Source: Otatea glauca (lineage: Eukaryota > Streptophyta > Magnoliopsida > Poales > Poaceae). Taken from it: a stretch of 64,000 bases of DNA. The notes under the pieces were generated by a model. That model had not been told where the DNA came from and made no database searches. It worked only from the letters and a program-made list of their open reading frames with translations. Positions within the stretch are counted from its first letter, which is position 1. The number at the start of each line of letters is the position of its first letter. Made by a program: the position numbers and the translations under genes. Of this stretch, positions 23,208 through 34,141 are shown piece after piece. The stretch spans positions 40,052,104-40,116,103 of the forward strand of contig CM070725.1 of the NCBI GenBank assembly GCA_036346275.1, given 5' to 3'.

Positions 23208-24412
23208 CTATTCCAGGTAAACCTCAGCAGAATGGTGTGGCAGAGCGTATGAATCGCACTATTTTGGAAAGAGCCCGTTGCATGCTTTCAAATGCAGGTT
23301 TATGGAATAAGCGTGCTTTATGGGCTGAGACTGTTTCTACAGCCTCTTACTTGATTAATCGCTCTCCAAATTCAGCCATTGACTTTAAGATTCCAGAAGA
23401 GGTTTGGTCAGGTAAACCAGTTGATTATTCTAATTTAAAAATTTTTGGTTGTCCTGCTTATGCTCATGTTAGCGATGGAAAATTAGAGCCTAGAGCAAGA
23501 AAATGCATATTTGTTGAGTATGGTTCAGGTGTTAAAGGATATCGTTTATGGTGTTCTGATTCTCGCAAATTAATCATTAGTCGTGATGTTACTTTTCATG
23601 AAGATGCTTTACTTTCACCTGGTAGTGACAGTGATGGTTGTTCATCCACAAATGAATCTGAAATTTCTGAAACTCCTGAAAGGAATGCAGAATTTGATGT
23701 AGTTTTACCTACCATTGATAATGATTCTTCTAGTGGTTCTTCTTCACAACCAATTTCAGCACCTAATGGTACTTCGTCACAACCAGTTTCTGCATCTCCT
23801 AGTACTAATGATCATTGTATTGCTCGAGATAGACCAAGGAGGAACACTCAATTACCTGCTAGATATCGTGACACTGATAATATGGCCTGTTATGCTCTTC
23901 TTGCTGCACAAGATATTTGTGATACTTTTGAACCTTCTTCTTATTCTGAAGCTATCTCATGTGAAAATTCTTCTAAGTGGTTGACAGCTATGAATGAAGA
24001 AATTTTGAGCCTTCATAAAAACCGTACATGGGATTTAGTTAAGCTTCCACAAGGTAAGAAACCTTTAAAGTGCAAATGGATTTATAAGAAGAAGGATGGT
24101 ATTTCTGGAGTTGAACCTGCAAGATGGAAAGCCCGTTTAGTGGTAAAAGGTTTTGACCAAAGAGAAGGTATTGACTTCAATGAAGTTTTTTCTCCTGTTG
24201 TGCGCCACTCTTCCATTCGGGTTATGCTTGCTTTTGTTGCTTTATTTGACTTGGAATTAGAGCAACTTGATGTTAAAACTGCCTTCTTACATGGAGATTT
24301 AGAAGAAGAGATTTTTATGACACGACCTGAGGGTTTTGCTAATCCTGGAAAAGAGGATTTAGTTTATCATTTGAAAAAGTTTCTCTATGGTCTTAAACAA
24401 GCTCCTAGGTAG
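23071..24412 (+). pseudogene. Copia integrase core and RT N-terminal part
   Basis: After the one-base frameshift the polyprotein continues here. It contains the integrase third acidic residue region (RTDNGLEF ... KPQQNGVAERMNRT), the integrase C-terminal segment (IFGCPAYAHV), a Ser-rich linker, then RT (WKARLVVKGFDQ; QLDVKTAFLHGDL with the first catalytic Asp). It ends at a TAG (24410-24412) directly after KQAPR, where related elements have a Trp-preceding sense codon; a C-to-T change of CAG would explain it. The frame reopens at once in the same phase. Confidence 0.9.
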
Positions 24413-24890
24413 TGGTATAAAAGGTTTGATTCCTTTATGATTGCACAACAGTATTCTCGCAGCAATTATGATAACTGTGTTTACTTCAAACAGTTTCCAA
24501 ATGGTTCATTTGTTTATTTGCTGCTCTATGTTGATGATATGCTTATTACTTCTCATGACAAGTCACTCATTAAACAGTTGAAGGCTCAACTTAGTCATGA
24601 GTTTGAGATGAAAGATCTTGGTCCAGCTAAGAAAATTCTTGGGATGGAAATTCAACGTGATCACAAAGCTGGTACATTATTTCTATCTCAGAAAAATTAC
24701 ATTGAGAAGGTACTTGACAGATTTAATCTCAGTAATTGCAAACCTGTTTCTACACCTTTTGCCTCACACTTTAAGTTATCTTCAAGTCAGTGTCCTATTA
24801 ATGAAGAAGACAAAGACTATATGTCTCGTATTCCTTACTCTAGTGCGATTGGTAATCTCATGTATGCTATGATTTGCACGGACTGATTTA
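24413..24890 (+). pseudogene. Copia RT C-terminal part (YVDD)
   Basis: In phase with the previous piece after the TAG. It contains the catalytic LLLYVDDMLI box (about 24517-24546) and the connection region (LGMEIQRD, KPVSTPFASH, YSSAIGNLMYA). The frame is lost at about 24878, where two bases appear to be missing before the conserved TRTDLAH segment. Confidence 0.88.
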
Positions 24891-25498
24891 GCTCATTCTG
24901 TTAGCGTTGTTAGCGGATTTATGCATAATCCTGGCAAAGAGCATTGGGATGCAATTAAGTGGATTCTTCGTTATTTGAAAGGCACTTCTAACTTTGGCTT
25001 GATGTTTGATAAGAATAAAGTGAAGACAAATGATGCCCTTGGGTTTGTTGATTACGATTATCTTTGGTGATCTTGATAAAAGAAGGTCAATTTACGGATA
25101 TATCTTCTCTTTATGTGGTTCTGCGATCGGTTGGAAGGCATCCTTACAGCCTATTGCCGCTCTTTCTACTCTTTGAAGCGGAATATGTTTCAACCATGAA
25201 GGTGTTAAGGAAGCTATTTGGTTGCAGTGCATTTTTCGAACTTGGCTTTAAGCAGGATACTCTTACTGTTTATTGTGATAGCCAGAGTGCTATTTTTTTG
25301 ACCAAGAATGATATGTATCATGCCAAGATCAAGCACATTGATATCAAGTACCACTTTATTCGTGATGTTGTCGCTGAAGGACAAATTGTTGTGGAAAAGA
25401 TACATACTGATGATAATCCTGCAGACATGTTGACCAAGACACTTTCAAATACCAAGTTCAAGCATTGCCTTGACTTGGTTGGCATTCATGGTGCTTAA
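24891..25498 (+). pseudogene. Copia RNase H region
   Basis: RNase H coding is readable in pieces. RYLKGTSNFGLMF lies at about 24970-25010. A disrupted stretch at 25050-25210 has at least two further frame changes. Then comes a clean terminal segment with YCDSQSAI, HIDIKYHFIRD and NPADMLTKTL, ending at TAA (25496-25498). The lesions in this short section exceed what the near-identical LTRs would predict for random decay. Confidence 0.85.
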
Positions 25499-25546
25499 TT
25501 GCCCTTCGGGGTTTTTTTGGAAACAATTCATTATGGATTTTGAGTC

Positions 25547-25556
25547 AAGGGGAGGT
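25547..25556 (+). other. Polypurine tract of young copia
   Basis: aaggggaggt precedes the 3' LTR start (TGTTAG at 25558). Confidence 0.85.
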
Positions 25557-25557
25557 T

Positions 25558-25788
25558 TGTTAGAGATAATCACGGATTGCCTCAATATCCAATATCTCAA
25601 CTTACCAACAGTATAATCTTTCCAAATCTCGGATTTTATTTGGCTATATATGCCAACCCCATTGTACATGTAATCTTTGAACCAAATAGTGCATTTGTCT
25701 CCCGTGGTTTTTTTCCCGCAAGGGTTTTCCACGTAAATCTTGTGTGTCCCGTTTTTGTGCGTGTGTTTTGCATCTACAAACCCTAACA
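25558..25788 (+). repeat. 3' LTR of young copia (231 bp)
   Basis: It matches 20608-20838 at 230 of 231 positions by eye and is followed by ctatg (25789-25793). Confidence 0.95.
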
Positions 25789-26470
25789 CTATGTCCTCTC
25801 TAGGCTTGATAAATTCCTTGAGAAGGAGGGATTCATGATTTTCTTTAAGCACATTATAATCATTTTGAAGTGAATCATGCTCAAGCTTCAAAATATTATA
25901 TTTTGCTTTCTCTTTCCCAAGATAATCATTGAGCTCCTTTAACATATCCATAAGTTCATCATAAGATGGCTCATCATCGTTATCATCATTTACCTCAATT
26001 TTACCTTTAGCCATAAAGCAACGAGTTAATGATGAAAGAAATTGTTGCTCATCGTCACTTGAGATAGAAGTTGAGGTTTCTTCATCACTTGAGGTAGAGG
26101 TGAAGGATTCTTCTACCAAAATGCATTCACCAATGCAATCTTCATTTGTTGATGTGGATGAATCATATATTTCTTGAAGTTTGACCCACATCTCATGAGC
26201 GCTCTTGAGATTGCAAATTTTGTTGAACACATCTACGCTCACAACACTAAATAAAACATTAGTAGCTTGAGCGTCGAGATGTAGGCATTTCTCTTCTCCT
26301 TTAGTTGGAGCAAATTCATTCAACCGAAGAGAAAAGCCAGCATCTACGATCCACCATATTTGGGGGCTCATGGATTTAAAATGAGAAATCATAAATAATT
26401 TTCATGATGCATAATTTGAGCCATCAAAAATATATGGATCGGTGTAGTGCACTAAATCACTAGTCGTCAT
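25789..26470 (-). CDS. Gag of the gag-only element, N-terminal part
   Basis: On the minus strand, ATG (26468-26470) lies about 40 bases after the primer site. It opens a frame with DPYIFDGSNYAS, the typical start of SIRE gag. The next codon, usually Trp, is TGA (26402-26404), so as it stands translation would stop after 22 residues or restart at the ATG at 26390-26392. Beyond it the frame is open: capsid-like sequence (HEMWVKLQEIYDSSTS), an acidic Ser/Asp-rich stretch, and a Lys/Glu-rich coiled-coil-like region. It then meets the nested copia and resumes at 20602 in frame. One stop in 549 codons means the gag is otherwise well preserved. Confidence 0.88.
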
Positions 26471-26510
26471 CCTTACTGTCTAGACAGTAAAGCCTAATAA
26501 ATGAGAGACC

Positions 26511-26524
26511 AAGCTCTGATACCA
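26511..26524 (-). other. Primer binding site of the gag-only element
   Basis: The minus strand reads TGGTATCAGAGCTT, two bases after the LTR end (CTTACA). It matches plant initiator tRNA-Met. Confidence 0.92.
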
Positions 26525-26526
26525 CT

Positions 26527-29500
26527 TGTAAGATCGAGGATGCCGACTAGAGGGGGGGTGAATAGGCGGTTTTAAAAATTCTTCTCACTAAATACACACT
26601 TTATTTATCTCTATGTCAAAACCTAAACAATAATCAATGCGGAAGCGACAAACTAAGGTTTTGACAAATTAAAGCCTAAATCAACTAGGCTTACTAAGTG
26701 CACTAGCTAATTATGTCTCTACTAAAGAATATACAATCCTAAAGACAATCAAGCAATTTAATTCTAAGAATGTAAATTGCAACAATGTAAATAGAGAACT
26801 GAAAGCAAACATAAGGAGACACACCGATGTTTTACCGTGGTGTTCGGAGACTTGCCGGTCTCCCCTAATCCACGTTGAGGCAAGCCCAAACCACTTTGGA
26901 CCGGCTCCACGAATTGAGCACCCGCCTCGATTCCACTAGTGGTAGCTCTTTCCCCCTCCGGGTAGGCGAGCTCCGACCTTCACAACTTTGCCGGGCCTTC
27001 TCACAATCTCCTTGAGAAGGTCACCGTGCACGACGCCTCCACACGCCGTCTAGGAGTCGGCAAACACCAAGAGTAATAAGCCAAGCCCTCTAGCTTGAAT
27101 CTCACCAAGTGCAACACATGCACAAGGATGCTCAATCCTTCTCTAGATGCAACACATGCAACTAGAGGCTTCTCTCCTTGCTCACAAAGTGCAACACATG
27201 CACAATATGGAGGAGAGGCTCACACTATCTCAAGAGAAAGCAAATCAACACTAAAGAGATTCTACTCAAGAAATTCTAAATCAAATTCATCTCAAATCAC
27301 TCAAATATGGCACTACGAGCTCTTGGGGTTTTGCTCTCACAAGAATACCTCAAATGGGTGCTAGAACAGCCACAAAACCCTCCTAGCTCGGCCCCTTTTA
27401 TAGCCCCTCAAGAAAACTAGCCGTTGGAGGGTCAAATAGGGGAAAAACGCAGCAAACCCGGTGCTACCGCCCTACTAGGGCCGGTAGCACCGGCCTTTAG
27501 GCCAACGGTCACTTCTGTGCATTAAAAACACCAAAAACTAACCGTTGCTACAGTACCCCGGTGCTACCGCCCATCTAGGACCGGTAGCACCGGCCATTTC
27601 CATCAAAAAACACTTCTCTAGAGTTTTTACACCGCCTCTGGGCCGGTAGTACCGCCGCCCATGTAGGGGCGGTGCTACCTTTGTCAGAGTCACTAAAACG
27701 CTCATAACTTTTTACTCCAAACTCCGATTTAGGTGATTTTTGATTCTATGCGAAGCTTATCACGAGGGCTACAATCTCCACCCATTTTCAAGATTTAAGC
27801 AACCATATATATTTTTAAATATCACAAAAATAAAGACTCTAATGTAGTCATTCAAGTCTAAAATTTGATTTCTCGAAATCCCTCACATAGACTTGATCAA
27901 GGGCATGACTACAAGCTAGAGGGAGTCAATAAGATAAAATTTTATGCCATTTTGTGATCAACTCATGATGAAAACCAATTTGCAAAACACATTTGCAAAT
28001 AAACCGAGAACCCATGAGATCAATCCTCTAGCCATGTAAGGATCAACACATAATCCCGACACTTTGCAAAACACATTTGCAAATGCCAATACATGCTCTA
28101 GGATCAAAACCATAACCTCTAGATTATTTGCAAATAGAAAAATTATAAACTTTACTTAGCCTTGTGATGATCAACACATGATCAAATCACAAGCTAAAAC
28201 ATCGATGCATGAGCTCTCATCTTTTGCAACATGTGCAAACTTAGCTTTATGCAAAAACCATATAAACCAAATTACATGAGCTATCTCCTTTTTGCAACAC
28301 ATGCAATTTCATAGCTCCATGCAAAAACCAAATCGATTAAGATTCAATAAGAAGCAAGCATGAGCTCCCTTATTTGCAACACATGCAAATACTTAGCTCA
28401 TGCAAGAACCAAATAGAGAGTGAGCTAGAGTGAACCAGATTGAGTTCATCAACACATGATGAAGCTCAAGCTATAATACTTAACCCCTCTTAATAGTACG
28501 ACACCTAACTAGCAACCCGGTCTCCCATCCAAACACCGAGACCGGTAAGAGACTAGGAACACATCCTTAGCCCTAGCTAGTTATACCTTTGCCTCTAGCA
28601 CATCCACTTGGAGCTTTTATGATTTCCATCATCTTCTCTCCATGTCGGGATCTTTGTCTTATTCATCAACACATGATGAACTCTCCTGTCTTAGCTTCGG
28701 GATCCTCTCTTGATGCTCATCAACACATGATGACGTCCTTTTCCCGTTCATCCATCTCAAACTTGCACTTAACCTATTTCAAACTCATTGAAAGTGTTAG
28801 TCCAAAACACATGGTTGTCTCAATCATCATTGCACTCCATTAACACATAATGGATGCTCCCAAGATCCTTTGATCTTTTCCTTTGATGATTGACCACGAC
28901 CCAAAGACAAATGATTGAAAGATTAATTGTGTCTTCAGTATACTAATGCAACTAATGCTTCATATACACAAGAACTTTCGATTGCCCTAGGATCAACAAA
29001 GTGAACTATCAACACATGACTAGTTCTTTGTTGATTGAATGGCAACATAACACAATTTAAATTGTCATGAGTATATATTAACTACACAAGTTTCATATAC
29101 CCAATATGATGGTTAGTAATGATCCATATATGTTTGAGTGATAGAAATGGGATCAATACATTTAAACCATCAACTATAGAATAAACTCCTTTAGGTATGT
29201 GCATATAACAAATTGATCATAGAATCAATACGCACATAATCTATCTTAGATTGCATATGAGTTTATCCTATATTTGCATGAGTATATTACAACTACACAA
29301 GTTATATATACTCTAACGATTGTTTCAAAGTCTTGATACTTTATATGTTATTTAGTAATAAGATATGGATCGATACTATTGAAACAACAAGTTAAATTAT
29401 AAACTCCCCCTAGATGTGTGCATTCATGTAATATATGAATTAGGAACATAATGCACATATTTGGACTAAAAGCAACGGAAGAGTTCATACTTTAACTTGA

Positions 29501-29732
29501 ATCCTAAATATGCATTCAGATGATAGAGTGCATACAAGTGCATACCTTAGTTTTTCCATTTTCCATCCAAATATGAGACTAATAAGAAGCTCACCAAAAG
29601 AGTTAGTCTTATAAACGATTTGTCATTACTTAACAATTGAGACTAATCAATATTATGATTATCAAAAGAGTTAGCCTCAATATTAGATTTGTCATTAACA
29701 CCAAAACCAACTTAATGGAGCTTGAACTTTCA
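26527..29732 (-). repeat. 5' LTR of the gag-only element (3206 bp)
   Basis: It is collinear with 13002-16291 and highly similar. The main difference is about 84 bp fewer in the GC-rich array near 27650. Its TATA box is at 27396-27402 (minus strand). It carries the same ACACA-loop hairpins, starting at 27109-27123. The duplication caaga follows at 29733-29737. Confidence 0.93.
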
Positions 29733-29737
29733 CAAGA

Positions 29738-30405
29738 GCTACCACTAGCTCTTGTTGCACAATTTTTGTCACTTCTAGATCTTTTGCTGTAATCATGCAA
29801 GAATTTTCACTTTCACTTATATGTCCACTGCGAGGAGTGGGGACGCCTGTGTTCCTAGTGGATTTGTGAAGGGTTCCCCTGCCGCGAGGTTTGGGATCAT
29901 TTTTGGCCCTTGGCGTGATTTTTGGATAACAAACAGGTAAGGGATGGAATTAGACAAGGATGAAGGATTTTACTTTAGAGATTTGATGCAAATGTTGCAA
30001 AAATTACATTTTGGAGCAGGAAATCCGGTACTACCGCCCATACTGGACCGGTAGTACCGCTTCAGGTCGGTACTACCGCTATGGCACAGGCGGTAGCACC
30101 GGACAGTTGTGAAGCGGGTCCTCCAAAATGTAAAATTCATTTTTTTGATTAGATCAGGCTATAGAGATGTGTCGAATGTCATCACAATACACCGATCTAC
30201 TCATTTTAACAACCGATTTCAAGTCTAACTTCATACATTTGGCATCAAACACTAAAATTGATCATGAGAGTCCTAGGGAAAAAACTTTGAAGAGAATGCA
30301 ACGGGGAGGAAAGAGATAGATACCTTGAGAGGATTAGGGTAGTTGAAGATGAGAGGAACCTTGAGGATGTCAAGGATTTAAGAAATTTGTTTTTGGAGAT
30401 ATTGG

Positions 30406-30469
<64 letters not shown>

Positions 30470-30940
30470 CAAACCCTAATTTTGGAGAGGAAGGAGGCAA
30501 AGATTGAGGTGTAACCGGCCAAGAGGAGAGGAACCGCTAGCCACATAGAAGACTTCTTAAGACTAGCCCCACCGGACATATCCGGTGCTACCACTCTTCT
30601 ATGGGCGGTGCTACCAGTCATTCAGTGCTGCTGAGCGCATGGCACGATAGTACCGACTTGGAACTGACAGAAACTGTAAATTCAGATTTTGAGTTGATAA
30701 ATTGCTCTGATGTATTTCCAAACCACTTGAAATCATGCATGAGCATTTCCAACCCATCACTAGATCATCTCATACAGATTCAATATAGTTTTTTTTTACC
30801 AAAATAGCCTTTTGGAGGAATCAAATAGCTTATTTTGAGCTAAAACTTCAATTTGAGGAGAAAAAGCTCCAAGATTGGTTGATTGAGCTTGAAATACTTG
30901 TGGAACATTAGAAACATGTGTAATTATAATTTCATAATCC
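29738..30940 (-). other. Old SIRE-type element: 3' ORF start and leader
   Basis: The minus strand between the end of RNase H and the 3' ORF. The segment 29738-29935 is an open, basic and Ser-rich stretch (KNDPKPRGRGTLHKST) that forms the beginning of the third ORF broken at 29733. Upstream of it lie the GC motifs CGGTACTACCG (about 30025-30105), an (AT)n tract at 30409-30466 and a TAGGGTTT-type leader. No RNase H sequence is recognised in this interval. Confidence 0.45.
30409..30466. repeat. (AT)n microsatellite
   Basis: About 29 uninterrupted AT units. It likely varies in length between individuals. Confidence 0.95.
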
Positions 30941-31326
30941 ATCAAAGTTTGCCTTATCCAAAGTAATTAAGCGCAATAACTACCGACTAATATATATTCG
31001 GCTTCGACGGTGGATAGGGCAACGAAATTTTATTTCTTGAAAAACCATAAAATAAGGGATCTACCTAGGAATTGACAACTTCTCGATGTGCTCTTTCTAT
31101 CCACTTTGCAACCCGCATAATCCGAATCCAAATATCCAATTAAATCAAACTTATCACCTTTAGGATACCATAAGCCTATATTTGAGGAATACTTTAAATA
31201 TCTTAGAATTCTTTTAACGCCCACTAAATGACACTCTTTAGGAGAAACTTGAAAACGTGCACACATGCAAACGCTAAACATGATATCGGTCCTAGATGCG
31301 GTAAGATAAAGTAAACTATCAATCAT
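30941..31326 (-). pseudogene. SIRE-type RNase H remnant
   Basis: The minus strand encodes the end of the RT connection and the RNase H start: YLTASRTDIMFSVCMCARFQ, HLVGVKRILRYLKYS, YLDSDYAGCKVDRKSTS. A further stretch with ALSTVEAEY lies in another frame at about 31010. The conserved C-terminal part (QHSRTKHIDIR type) is not found; sequence becomes unrelated at about 30940. At least one frameshift separates the two pieces. Confidence 0.8.
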
Positions 31327-32524
31327 AGAATGATAAAGCTTTATCTACCGGTTTACCTCCCTCATTGAGATCTAGGTGCCCGTTGGATGCCATAGGTGTC
31401 TTGATGGGCTTTGTGTCCTCCATACTAAATCTTTTTAGTAAATCCTTCACGTATTTGGTTTGGCTCACAAAGGTCCCATCCTTGAGTTGTTTGATTTGAA
31501 GTCCAAGAAAATAGCTCAATTCATTGATCATAGACATCTCAAATTCACTAGACATCATATCACCGAATTCTTTGCAAAAATCTTGGTTAGTAGAACTAAA
31601 TATAATGTCGTCAACATAAATTTGACATACAAAGAATTCTCCATCAATTATTTTAGTGAAGAGTGTTGTATCAACCTTCCCAATTTTAAATCCTTTTAAG
31701 AGTAGAAAGTTTCTAAGACACTCATACCATGCTCTAGGAGCTTGTTTGAGTCCATATAGCACCTTAGAGAGCTTATACACATGGCTAGGATTTTTAGGAT
31801 TTTCAAAACCGAGAGTTTGTTCTACAAATACCAACTCGGATATTTTTCCATTTAGAAAAACACTCTTCACACCCATTAGAAATAATTCAATATTGAAACA
31901 AGATGCAAAAGCTAACAAGATGCGAATGGCTTCTAATCTAGCCACAGGTGCAAAGGTTTCACCGAAATCCAAACCTTCGATTTGAGTGAAACCTTGTGCC
32001 ACCAATCTTGCTTTGTTTCTTACCACTATACCGTTTTTATCTTCTTTGTTCCGAAAGACCCATTTTGTACCAATGACATTGTGGTCCTTAGGTCTTTCAA
32101 CTAGAGTCCAAACGTCATTTCGGACAAAATTATTTTGTTCTTCATATATAGAGTTCACCCAATCCAAATTATTTAAAGCTTCATCTACATAAGAGGGTTC
32201 AAAAGAAGACACAAAAAAGTAGTGTTCACAAAATAAAGCAACACGAGATCGAGTTTGAACATCCTTACTAACATCACCCAATATTTGATCTATTTGATGA
32301 TCTTTTGAGATTGCATGATGAATTCTTGGAGGTATGGCTTGAAGTTTTTGATCATCCTCCTTTTCTTCCACTTTAATTGGTTGAGCTTGACTTAGTGTAA
32401 GGGAAGTAGAAGGCTCAACTTGAGTGGATAGAGGTCGATTGTCTTGGTCCTTCTTTGGATTGATATCTCCAAAAGTCATATTATTCATTGCTTGTCTCAA
32501 TCCTTCGTCACCTACATCATCCAC
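31319..32524 (-). pseudogene. SIRE-type reverse transcriptase remnant
   Basis: A 401-codon frame on the minus strand holds most of a copia RT: WVFRNKEDKNGIVVRNKARLVAQGF, GLDFGETFAPVARLEAIR, LYGLKQAPRAWYE, and the catalytic IYVDDIIFSST box at about residues 303-313. The motif A site reads LMGVKSVFLNG; relatives have Asp where this copy has Gly, so one of the three catalytic aspartates is lost. The first roughly 100 residues are the variable integrase-RT linker. It overlaps the RNase H piece by a few bases in another frame, which marks a frameshift. Confidence 0.88.
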
Positions 32525-32649
32525 ATTTTCTTGCTCTTATTGAGAGCTATTAGTTTCATCAAATTCAACATCACACGTTTCTTCAACCAAAACCAGTATG
32601 CCTTGCTATTCGAAGAGTAACCAAGTAAAAATTCAACATCGCACTGGCT

Positions 32650-32871
32650 TTAAAATTTTGAAAGATGAACACCCTTTTTCAAAATATAATATTTGCAACC
32701 AAAGACACAAAAATAAGAGGTGTTTTGTTTTCTTTCAATGAGAAGCTCATAGGAAGTCTTTTTCAAACGACGATGCAAATAAAGATAGTTTGTGGCATGG
32801 CAAGCGGTATTGATAGCTTCCGCCCAAAAATTATTAGAAGTACCATACTCATCAAGCATTATCCTTGCCAT
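32650..32871 (-). pseudogene. SIRE-type integrase C-terminal remnant
   Basis: The minus strand reads ARIMLDEYGTSNNFWAEAINTACH, then FCVFGCKYYILKKG, the end of the copia integrase core and its C-terminal GKFD-type region. The frame is separated from the piece at 32965 by stops near 32895-32965, which hold the decayed third-acid (Glu) region. Confidence 0.8.
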
Positions 32872-32964
32872 TTCAATTAATGTTCGATTTTTCCTTTCTA
32901 CAACTCCATTTTGCTCTGGAGTGTAGGTAGCGGAAAGCTCGTGCTTTATTGTAAGTTCATCATA

Positions 32965-33663
32965 TTAATCTTCGATTCTTGTATTTTTGAACTCGGAACC
33001 ATTATCACTACAGATTTCCTTTATTTTGAAATCAAACTCATTTTGAGCCCTTTTTACAAAACTTTTAAAAATACTGGAGACTTCGGATTTGTCATCTAAG
33101 AAGAAAATCCAAGTATATCTCGAGTAATCATCTACAATAACTAAACAATAAGAATTGCCCCCGATACTCTTATAGGTTGTTGGACCAAACAAATCCATAT
33201 ATAAGATCTCTAATGGCCTAGATGTGGACATGATACTCTTGGAAAGATGAAAACTAGCAACTTGATTACCATCTTGGCAGGCACTACACAATTTATTTTT
33301 CTCAAACTTCACATCTTTCAAGTCCACAACTAGATCGTGCTTAAAAAGCTTTTTGAGTTGAATCATCTTAACATGATCTAGCCTTCTATGCCATAACAAA
33401 CCCAAGGAGGTTTTCGCAATTAAACAAGTTTGAAGGCATGATTCATTTGAGGTGAAATCAACTAAATAAAGATTTTCAAATCCAAAGCCTTTGAACACCA
33501 AGGAGTTATCATTCTCTTTTGAGATTACAACACCATCTCTAGAAAATATGCAATTAAGATCAAGATCACATATTTTAGCAACAGATAGCAAGTTAAAATT
33601 TAGAGTTTCAATTAATGAAACATTTGAAATGGAATGGTCGTTAGAGATAGCAATTTTACCCAA
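32965..33663 (-). pseudogene. SIRE-type pre-integrase and integrase core remnant
   Basis: A 232-codon minus-strand frame. It has the pre-integrase zinc finger (LLWHRRLDHV ... CSACQDGNQ, an HHCC set) followed by the integrase core with the first Asp (LYMDLFGPT) and the second (ICSDNGSEFKN). The frame stops at 32965-32967, before the catalytic Glu. The upstream end continues the protease-distal segment (NFNLLSVAKICDLDLNCIF). Confidence 0.85.
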
Positions 33664-33833
33664 TCCTATTACATTTCTCTTGCTATTGTCACCAAATGTG
33701 ATCTTATCATGTTAACCACTCCCAATTTCAAGTGTAGTGAACATATTCCGGTCTCCGGTCATGTGTTGAGTGTAACCGCTATCTAACACCCAATGCCATC
33801 CACCGGTTTTATAGTTCACCTACAAAAGAAAAA
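33664..33833 (-). pseudogene. SIRE-type aspartic protease remnant
   Basis: The minus strand reads WVLDSGYTQHMTGDRNMF at about 33740-33800, the copia protease active site (Asp-Ser-Gly). An in-frame stop at about 33715 separates it from the integrase frame. Confidence 0.7.
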
Positions 33834-34100
33834 TTAAACATTTTTAAGTACCCAAATTTGTTTAGTAACCAAGGTTTTTGGTACCCAAATGGCATTCTTT
33901 TTGCGATCAAGTATGGGAGTGCCATCAAATTTAGCAACTACTTTACTATTTCTAGTTTTCCTAAGAACATAGCATAAATCATAAACATTATTCTTAGGAG
34001 CTTTTCCTAATGAACAATCTTTTGCTATATGTCCCACATCGTGACACTTATAGCAAAGCTTCCCATTAGACCTCACAAACCATGGAGCCTTATGACTCAC
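33834..34100 (-). pseudogene. SIRE-type gag C-terminal remnant with zinc knuckle
   Basis: The minus strand encodes CYKCHDVGHIAKDC (about 34004-34045), a CCHC zinc knuckle, and IWVPKTLVTKQIWV, which resembles the end of the gag at 19635 (IWVPKYLVTNILG). This shows relatedness to the nested gag-only element. Confidence 0.8.
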
Positions 34101-34141
34101 TTTCTTACCCTTCTTGGGAATGAACCCAAGGCCTTACTTGT

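Larger units (their letters stand above)
20608..25788 (+). mobile_element. Young Ty1-copia element nested in the SIRE-type gag
   Basis: A 5181-bp element with 231-bp LTRs that differ at one position by eye, ctatg duplications, an initiator tRNA-Met primer site (20841-20853) and a polypurine tract (25547-25556). The single polyprotein frame (gag, protease, integrase, RT, RNase H) is complete in domain order but carries several disabling changes. It lies opposite in orientation to the element it entered. Motifs resemble Tork-type copia, though the lineage was not tested against a tree. Confidence 0.95.
13002..29732 (-). mobile_element. Gag-only SIRE-type LTR retrotransposon, 16.7 kb
   Basis: A complete element by its cis signals: two 3.2-3.3 kb LTRs (13002-16291 and 26527-29732), a primer site for initiator tRNA-Met (26511-26524), a polypurine tract (16292-16303), and 5-bp duplications caaga on both sides. 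On the minus strand it encodes only gag (549 codons once the nested copia is set aside, one in-frame TGA). No protease, integrase, RT or RNase H follows. About 3.3 kb of AT-rich non-coding sequence lies between gag and the 3' LTR. It is therefore non-autonomous, probably mobilised by a pol-bearing relative such as the element it sits in. Without the nested copia its length would be about 11.5 kb. Confidence 0.92.

Noticed and set aside
30245..30621. Frames with Ile-Tyr runs
   Set aside because: They are translations of the (AT)n microsatellite.
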